Under the pieces are notes generated by a model. That model was not told the origin of the DNA. It saw nothing but the letters and a program-made list of their open reading frames with translations, and ran no database searches. Shown piece by piece: positions 1-4,293 of a stretch of 6,944 bases of DNA (positions are counted from its first letter, which is position 1; each line of letters starts with the position of its first letter). The position numbers and the translations under genes are program-made. This DNA is from Rhodobacteraceae bacterium UBA6273 (GTDB lineage: Bacteria; Pseudomonadota; Alphaproteobacteria; Rhodobacterales; Rhodobacteraceae). The stretch covers positions 1 to 6,944 of the forward strand of contig DJUV01000330.1 in assembly GCA_002440625.1 (NCBI GenBank), in the 5' to 3' direction.

Positions 1-34
1 GCTTGAACTCGCGGCTGAACTTCCGTCTCTCCAT
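1..34 (-). CDS. IS3-family transposase OrfA, N-terminal fragment
   Basis: Only 11 codons are visible. They read MERRKFSREFK, which closely matches the start of IS3-family OrfA proteins, the helix-turn-helix subunit that binds the terminal repeats (HTH_Tnp_1 type). The ATG is preceded by GGAG (minus strand, bases 44-41) with a 6-base gap, which is a good ribosome binding site and supports this start. In complete elements OrfA is followed by OrfB, the DDE catalytic part, made through a programmed -1 frameshift; neither can be seen here. The peptide is short, so the family is likely but the subgroup is not determinable. The gene is cut by the window edge, not necessarily broken in the genome. 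Confidence 0.7.
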   Translation of the reverse strand, partial: MERRKFSREFK

Positions 35-70
35 GCAGAACTCCGATTCCGTTGAAACACCTTATCTCGG

Positions 71-95
71 TGTCCACAAATCCGGCAGCAGGTCA
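71..95 (-). repeat. Probable terminal inverted repeat of the IS3-family element
   Basis: Read on the minus strand, the stretch starts TGACCTGCTGCCGG and continues to a GTGGACA. This resembles the TGACCTGCCCCC-type ends of many IS3-family elements, which begin with TG and end with CA. It sits at the usual distance upstream of orfA. The partner repeat is beyond the window, so the match cannot be confirmed here. Confidence 0.5.
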
Positions 96-306
96 AAGCG
101 ACTGGCGCGTGTGCCTGCGCAAGTGGCCACCTCGGACGGCTGTCGGGAGACCCGGTTTGCGCGCCCCAGCAGGCCGTGTTATGCGCGGGAATTCGGGATT
201 GCATTTGCCCTCGGCGGGCCTGCATTTGTAGTCCCGACTGTCACAATCGGCGCAAATCGCCCGCCATCGACCGAAATCGGCATCGTGCACGGCTGGAAGA
301 AGTGTA
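96..306 (+). promoter_or_regulatory. dusA upstream region with short direct repeats
   Basis: This 211-bp stretch between the inferred IS end and dusA holds no credible gene. It should contain the dusA promoter, but I see no strong -35/-10 pair. It contains the 8-mer TGCATTTG twice (200-207 and 221-228, 21 bp apart). It also contains ATCG at 246, 256, 266 and 276, exactly one helical turn apart. The dusA ribosome binding site GGAAG (295-299) lies 7 bases before the start. Regulation through these repeats is only a possibility. Confidence 0.35.
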
Positions 307-1308
307 ATGAAAACAACACGTTCAAACATTTCTGCGGCAGCCCGCCTGTCCGTTGCCCCGATGATGGACTGGACCGACCGGCATTGCCGCTTCTTCCACC
401 GCCAGATCAGCCGCGATGCGCTCCTATACACCGAGATGGTGACGGCCCCCGCCGTGATCCACGGCGACCGCGAGCGACTTCTGGGTTTTGACGCCGCCGA
501 ACATCCGGTGGCCTTGCAGCTTGGCGGATCGGAGCCGGCGGAACTGGCCGAGGCGACAAGGGTGGCGGCGGACTTTGGTTATGACGAGATCAACCTCAAT
601 GTCGGCTGCCCCTCCGACCGGGTGCAGTCGGGCTGTTTCGGCGCAGTGCTGATGGAGCGTCCGGGGCTCGTCGCCGATTGCGTGGCGGCGATGATCGCGG
701 CAAGCCCGGTCGAGGTGACGGTCAAATGCAGGATCGGCATCGACGATCAGGTGCCGGAGGAGGTGCTGCCCGACTTTCTGGCGCGCGTCTCGTCAGCCGG
801 CGTGACCCGCGTGGCGATCCATGCCCGCAAGGCCTGGCTCAAGGGCCTCAGCCCGAAGGAGAACCGGGATATCCCGCCGCTCGACTATCCGCTTGTTCAG
901 CGGATGAAGGCGGCCTTCCCGCATCTCCACATATCCGTCAATGGCGGCATCACCGGGCTCAAGCAGGCCGAGGGGTTCCTTGCCGACGGGCTTGACGGGG
1001 TCATGGTCGGCCGCGCCGCCTATCATGAACCCTATGAGGTTCTCGGCCGCGCCGATGCGGTGATCTTCGGCGGCCCGGAAGGCCCGGACCGGTTCGAGGT
1101 GATCGACAGGATGCGGCCCTATATCGCCCGCCATATCGCGACAGGCGGGCGGCTTCACCAGATCCCCCGCCACATGCTCGGCCTCTTCCACGGCCAGCCC
1201 GGTGCCCGGCATTGGCGCCGCATCCTCTCGGAACGCGCCAACCGTCCCGGCGCCGGTCTTGAGGTAATCGAGGCGGCGCTTGAGCCGGTCAGGGCCGAGG
1301 CGGCCTGA
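307..1308 (+). CDS. dusA: tRNA-dihydrouridine(20/20a) synthase DusA
   Basis: This flavin enzyme reduces uridine to dihydrouridine in the D-loop of tRNA (positions 20/20a) in the cytoplasm, using FMN and NADPH. The 333-residue product has the normal length for DusA. The N-terminal part is an FMN-binding TIM barrel. It opens with the SVAPMMDWTDRHCR motif (residues 15-28), which in this family contacts FMN. The catalytic cysteine is C101 in NVGCPSDRVQSG. Further conserved blocks are VKCRIGID (139-146), HARKAWLKGLSPKENR (172-187), NGGI (212-215) and the FMN-phosphate loop GVMVGRAAY (231-239). The remaining part is the helical tRNA-binding domain. The SVAP/GCPSDRVQ/HARKAWL combination separates DusA from DusB and DusC. 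The start is supported by GGAAG 7 bases upstream. The gene stands alone and is convergent with the porin gene, their stops being 3 bp apart. An IS end lies about 210 bp upstream. Confidence 0.95.
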   Translation: MKTTRSNISAAARLSVAPMMDWTDRHCRFFHRQISRDALLYTEMVTAPAVIHGDRERLLGFDAAEHPVALQLGGSEPAELAEATRVAADFGYDEINLNVGCPSDRVQSGCFGAVLMERPGLVADCVAAMIAASPVEVTVKCRIGIDDQVPEEVLPDFLARVSSAGVTRVAIHARKAWLKGLSPKENRDIPPLDYPLVQRMKAAFPHLHISVNGGITGLKQAEGFLADGLDGVMVGRAAYHEPYEVLGRADAVIFGGPEGPDRFEVIDRMRPYIARHIATGGRLHQIPRHMLGLFHGQPGARHWRRILSERANRPGAGLEVIEAALEPVRAEAA

Positions 1309-1311
1309 ACC

Positions 1312-2427
1312 TCAGAACGTCCAGTTCACCCCGGCGACGTAGGTATTGGCGTCGCGGTAGGTGGTGATGTTGTCCTCGTACGAATAGCCGCGATACCCGA
1401 AGTAGACCTGAAGGTTGTAGTCGTCGACCTTCTGTACGACGGCGAGCCCCCAGGAATCGGCATTGTCGCCGGCCGACACCATGTCGGAACTCCGGTAATA
1501 GTCGACCGACACCGCCGTCGTGCCCCAGGGCAGCCAGTCCTTGGCGATATAGCCGAACTTCGTCATGTAGAAACTGCCATCCGGGTCGCGGTTGCCGGCG
1601 GTCAGTGTGACGTTCCAGCCAGCGTCCCAAAGTGCGGAAACCGATCCGAAAAGGTCCTTCCGGTTCGGCCCGACATCGGTATTGGCGACTAGATAGCCGA
1701 GGCCGCCGGCGATGGTCATGCCGTTCGGGAGCTTGTTGCTGTAGTTGATGGCGACGTCGTAATACCTGTTCTTGTCGCTCGAATTGAGGACGTTCTTGCC
1801 GTAGGAAAACCCGACCGTGAAGTTGTTGAAGCTGGGCGAGTCGTAGCGGACCCGGCCAAAACGCGCGCCGTCGAAGTTGTTGAACGCCGACCCCATCGAG
1901 ACGGTCGTCAGCGCCCCCGCCGAATCCCTGAGAAAGCGCGAGCCGACGAAATCGCCGATGCCGACATCGGAGATGATGCCGGTGCCGGAAATGTCGGTGC
2001 TGCCAGCGCCGTCCGAGGCAAGGCTGCCCTGGCCGATGTAGAACGTGCCGTAGCGGGCGGTCTTGTAGCTGAAGTCGATGCGGCGGAGGTTGGTCTTGTC
2101 CCATTCCCACGCGTCTGGAAGAAAGGTCTGGCTGATGGCGCTCGACGGACGGAAGCCGAGGCGGGTCTCAAACTGGAAGCGGAACTCGTTCTCACCGACG
2201 GGCTGTTTGAGCCAGAAGCCGAACTTCGTCGATGACTTGGAGCTGTCCGCAATGTCGGTGTCGCTTTGCACTCCGTCGTCAAAGCCGACAATGGCCGGGT
2301 TGACGTTGCCGTAGAAGGTGAAGGTGCCGCCGCTTGCCGAGGTGTATTCCGGTCCTGCGAAGGCGGGGGAAAGGGCTAAGGGTGTAATCAGTGCCGTCAA
2401 CGACGCGGCAATCGAGTGTCTTTTCAT
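1312..2427 (-). CDS. Outer-membrane porin, alphaproteobacterial general porin type
   Basis: The predicted 371-residue beta-barrel protein should form a diffusion channel for small solutes in the outer membrane. I take the start at 2427 because GGAGG (bases 2438-2434) sits 6 bases before it. A signal peptide also begins there: a basic MKRH, a hydrophobic stretch at about residues 6-21, and an AFA cleavage site at 22-24. The mature part opens with the porin-like FTFYGNVNPAIVGFDDG (36-52) and SSTKFGF (65-71). Alternating-hydrophobicity strands follow, such as EFRFQFETRLGF (81-92). The block GTFYIGQGSLASDGAGSTD (127-145) resembles the GtltlGRq region of Gram-negative porins (Porin_4 family). The protein ends in phenylalanine (VNWTF), the usual signal for insertion by the BAM complex. 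It has no cysteine. A longer in-frame reading upstream exists but lacks a ribosome site and would bury the signal peptide. Solute specificity cannot be read from the sequence. Confidence 0.85.
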   Translation of the reverse strand: MKRHSIAASLTALITPLALSPAFAGPEYTSASGGTFTFYGNVNPAIVGFDDGVQSDTDIADSSKSSTKFGFWLKQPVGENEFRFQFETRLGFRPSSAISQTFLPDAWEWDKTNLRRIDFSYKTARYGTFYIGQGSLASDGAGSTDISGTGIISDVGIGDFVGSRFLRDSAGALTTVSMGSAFNNFDGARFGRVRYDSPSFNNFTVGFSYGKNVLNSSDKNRYYDVAINYSNKLPNGMTIAGGLGYLVANTDVGPNRKDLFGSVSALWDAGWNVTLTAGNRDPDGSFYMTKFGYIAKDWLPWGTTAVSVDYYRSSDMVSAGDNADSWGLAVVQKVDDYNLQVYFGYRGYSYEDNITTYRDANTYVAGVNWTF

Positions 2428-2433
2428 TTTGGT

Positions 2434-2512
2434 CCTCCAATCTTGCGACTTGCGAAAAACGTCGTGCGCTGCTGCCCCGGCCGATAATTTCCTGGCCATT
2501 GACTGCCGCCAA
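2434..2512 (-). promoter_or_regulatory. Porin promoter, leader and ribosome binding site
   Basis: On the minus strand a possible sigma-70 promoter consists of TTGGCG (bases 2512-2507) and AATTAT (2489-2484), separated by 17 bp; each hexamer matches consensus at 4 of 6 positions. Transcription would begin near base 2477 and give a leader of about 50 bases. The leader contains the tandem repeat at 2442-2455 and ends in the GGAGG ribosome site (2438-2434). The assignment rests on spacing and partial matches only. Confidence 0.4.
2442..2455. repeat. Tandem 7-bp repeat in the porin leader
   Basis: CTTGCGA occurs twice with no gap (2442-2448 and 2449-2455). In the porin mRNA this reads TCGCAAG twice and lies 3 bases upstream of the ribosome binding site. 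It could be a target for an antisense small RNA or for a protein, or it could be a chance duplication. Confidence 0.6.
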
Positions 2513-2654
2513 AGGCAGCGCGCTTGCCCTCGGGCGGGGTTTGGTCTCGCCGTCCGGCGACTTCGAGCGCGGGGTCGAATCCCGGAACCAGCCTGCGCCC
2601 GTCCTGCGGGAATGGCAACGTGCCAGATCACGCGGACCACAAGCGGCGCGCGAC

Positions 2655-2677
2655 CGCCCGGCTGGTAAAGCCGGGCG
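2655..2677. promoter_or_regulatory. 9-bp perfect hairpin upstream of the TauE/SafE gene
   Basis: CGCCCGGCT (2655-2663) pairs perfectly with AGCCGGGCG (2669-2677) around a 5-base GGTAA loop. There is no T-run on either side in either direction and no gene ends here, so a rho-independent terminator is unlikely. The hairpin lies 42 bp before the chosen permease start, probably in its 5' leader or promoter. It may act on mRNA stability or be a protein-binding palindrome. The rest of the 2456-2719 spacer shows shorter inverted repeats (2503-2518 and 2547-2560) and no credible gene or tRNA. Confidence 0.5.
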
Positions 2678-2705
2678 ACACTTGCTAGCGATGGGCTTGC
2701 CCCAG

Positions 2706-2710
2706 AAAGG
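2706..2710 (+). promoter_or_regulatory. Ribosome binding site that fixes the permease start
   Basis: AAAGG at 2706-2710 directly abuts an ATG at 2711, which is too close to serve it. It is 9 bases before the in-frame ATG at 2720. The second ATG is therefore the likely start. Confidence 0.6.
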
Positions 2711-2719
2711 ATGCCGCCG

Positions 2720-3538
2720 ATGCCTGCCGTAGCCGACCTTTTGCCGATGGCTCTCCTGCTCTTCGCCATCGGCGGTATCGCGGGGGTGATCGCCGGCCTT
2801 CTCGGCGTTGGTGGCGGCATCATCCTTGTCCCGGCCTTCTACTATGCCTTTTCCGGCCTCGGCTACGGCGGGCCGGACCTGATGCAGGTCTGCCTTGCGA
2901 CCTCGCTCGCGACGATCATCGTCACCTCCGTCCGCTCGGTCATCTCGCACAATCGCAAGGGCGCCGTGGACTGGGACATCCTCAGGACCTGGGCCATCGG
3001 CATCGCCATCGGCGCGGCCGTGGGCGTCTTCGTTGTGGCGCAGCTCCGGACCCCGACGTTGCAGGTGATCTTCGGCAGCCTCGCTTTGCTGGTCGCCTTC
3101 TACCTTGGCCTTGGCCGGGCCGAGTGGCGGCTGGGTAATGAAATGCCGGTCGGCATCATGCGGGCGATCCTGTCGCCTGTCGTCGGTTTCTTCTCGGTGC
3201 TGATGGGGATCGGCGGCGGCTCGTTCGGGGTGCCGCTGATGACGCTGTACGGCATGCCCATCCACCGCGCCGTGGCGACAGCCTCGGGCTTTGGCATGGT
3301 GATCGCGGTGCCGTCCGTGATCGGCTTCGTGATGACGAAGGTGGAGGGCGCGCCGCCCTATACCTTCGGCGCGGTCAACCTCCCGGCCTTCATGATCGTC
3401 ATCGGCACGACCTATCTGACGACGCCCTATGGCGTGAAGCTTGCCCATTCGATGGACCCCAAGCCCCTGCGCCGCATCTTCGCGGTGTTCCTGACGGTGG
3501 TTGCGATCAACATGCTGGGCAAGGCGGCGGGATGGTAG
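2720..3538 (+). CDS. TauE/SafE family permease (putative sulfite or organic-anion exporter)
   Basis: This is a 272-residue inner-membrane protein of the TauE/SafE (formerly DUF81) family. Members are transporters, some linked to export of sulfite, sulfoacetate or related anions. The internal duplication typical of the family is visible. A first half carries GLLGVGGGIILVP (about residues 26-38) and a second carries LMGIGGGSFGVP (161-172). Each glycine-rich motif follows a hydrophobic helix. About eight membrane segments can be traced, roughly 8-26, 32-46, 55-75, 90-108, 113-131, 145-175, 186-206 and 219-235, plus a final helix at 253-267. The cytoplasmic-type segment SHNRKGAVDW (76-85) is also characteristic. 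An ATG three codons earlier exists but is badly spaced from the ribosome site. The stop codon lies within the start of the next gene (ATGGTAG), so translation of the two is probably coupled. The substrate is not determined by the sequence. Confidence 0.88.
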   Translation: MPAVADLLPMALLLFAIGGIAGVIAGLLGVGGGIILVPAFYYAFSGLGYGGPDLMQVCLATSLATIIVTSVRSVISHNRKGAVDWDILRTWAIGIAIGAAVGVFVVAQLRTPTLQVIFGSLALLVAFYLGLGRAEWRLGNEMPVGIMRAILSPVVGFFSVLMGIGGGSFGVPLMTLYGMPIHRAVATASGFGMVIAVPSVIGFVMTKVEGAPPYTFGAVNLPAFMIVIGTTYLTTPYGVKLAHSMDPKPLRRIFAVFLTVVAINMLGKAAGW

Positions 3539-4293
3539 GAGACCTCGCCCGACAGGGCTGGCTCAGGTTCGGGCCTGAGGCGGCGGTCGCCGGTTGGGCG
3601 GCGGCGGCACTCGCCTGCCTGAAGGGCCGCCCGCTCACTGACCTGAGGCTCGGCGGCACCTGGGATGTGGGGCTTGAGGCATTGCCGAACGACGCGGCGG
3701 GAGCAGTCGGCGGTGTGCCGCTTGCTGGCCGCGCCGCAGAAGCCGCCCGGGCGCTGGCGGGCGATATTCCGCTGCACCGGGCGCAGGTCTCGACCGTGTT
3801 GCCCGGCTATCCGCAGCCATCGCCCGATGAAAGCGCCGCCGCCTTCGCCTTCCGGCGCGACCGCGATTCCGCCCATGTCGACGGCATCCTGCCGATCGGG
3901 CCTGAGCGGCGGCGGATCGTGCGCGAACCTCATGCCTGGCTCCTTGGCCTGCCGTTGACAGATTGCGGCGCAGGCGCGAGCCCGCTTGTGGTCTGGGATG
4001 GCAGCCACCGCATCATGGGCCGCGCCTTTGCCGCCGCACTTGGCCCGGTTGCCGAAGGGGACCGGCCCTTCACCGACATCACCGAAGCCTATCAGGCGGC
4101 GCGGCGCGAGGTCTTTGCCAGCTGCGAGCGCATCGTCCTTCACAGCCGTCCCGGCGAGGCGGTTCTTCTTCACCGCCACGCGCTCCACGGCATCAGCCCG
4201 TGGATCGAAGGCACGGAAGCGCCGCCCGAGGGCCGGATCGTCGCCTATTTCCGGCCATTGCTGCCGACCGTCGGAGCCTGGGCGGCGCCCTAG
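3532..4293 (+). CDS. Phytanoyl-CoA dioxygenase-like Fe(II)/2-oxoglutarate oxygenase
   Basis: The 253-residue product looks like a member of the PhyH branch of the non-haem iron, 2-oxoglutarate-dependent oxygenases, which hydroxylate or cleave small organic molecules in the cytoplasm. The iron facial triad is legible: H115 and D117 in AHVDG, and a distal histidine, most likely H219, in LLHRHALHG. R235 in GRIVAYFRP is the probable 2-oxoglutarate carboxylate-binding arginine. It lies 16 residues after H219, a somewhat longer gap than in human PhyH. The block VVWDGSHRIMG (153-163) corresponds to the family's GSH turn. The first 80 residues are alanine-rich and not recognisable. The gene overlaps the permease by 7 bp with no separate leader, indicating an operon. 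It ends on the same CTAG as the opposing acylase gene. The substrate is unknown; the assignment rests on motifs rather than overall similarity. Confidence 0.65.
   Translation: MVGDLARQGWLRFGPEAAVAGWAAAALACLKGRPLTDLRLGGTWDVGLEALPNDAAGAVGGVPLAGRAAEAARALAGDIPLHRAQVSTVLPGYPQPSPDESAAAFAFRRDRDSAHVDGILPIGPERRRIVREPHAWLLGLPLTDCGAGASPLVVWDGSHRIMGRAFAAALGPVAEGDRPFTDITEAYQAARREVFASCERIVLHSRPGEAVLLHRHALHGISPWIEGTEAPPEGRIVAYFRPLLPTVGAWAAP

Larger units (their letters stand above)
1..95 (-). mobile_element. End of an IS3-family insertion sequence (partial)
   Basis: The left edge of the window lies inside an insertion sequence that runs off the window to the left. Two things support this. A minus-strand reading frame starting at base 34 encodes a peptide typical of IS3-family OrfA. 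About 60 bp upstream of it, a sequence resembling an IS3-family terminal repeat begins, on the minus strand, with TGACCTGCTGCCGG and the required 5'-TG. The outer boundary is therefore placed at base 95. The rest of the element, its other end and the 3-4 bp target duplication are outside the window, so whether the copy is intact cannot be judged. The family assignment is recognition from a short stretch, and the exact end is inference. Confidence 0.65.

Noticed and set aside
93..431. Minus-strand open frame opposite the dusA start
   Set aside because: Its codon pattern is a shadow of dusA, and it has no ribosome site and no recognisable domain.
3..491. Plus-strand open frame across the IS end and into dusA
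   Set aside because: It runs through the IS terminus and the leader, overlaps dusA in another frame, and resembles no known protein.
2568..2592. tRNA-like T-arm sequence GGTCGAATCCC
   Set aside because: No matching acceptor stem, anticodon arm or D-arm could be folded around it, and the loop lacks the second T of GTTCGA.
2711..2719. Permease start at the ATG at 2711
   Set aside because: It directly abuts the AAAGG ribosome site, while the ATG at 2720 has a proper 9-base gap and loses only three residues.
2425..2823. Longer porin start giving a 503-residue protein
   Set aside because: The extra N-terminal part is Pro/Arg-rich, overlaps the divergent permease gene, and would place the signal peptide internally. 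The start at 2427 has a good ribosome site.
2279..3448. Long minus-strand open frame opposite the permease
   Set aside because: The translation is low-complexity, rich in His, Arg, Asp and Gly, as expected for the antisense of a GC-rich membrane-protein gene. It also overlaps the porin start.
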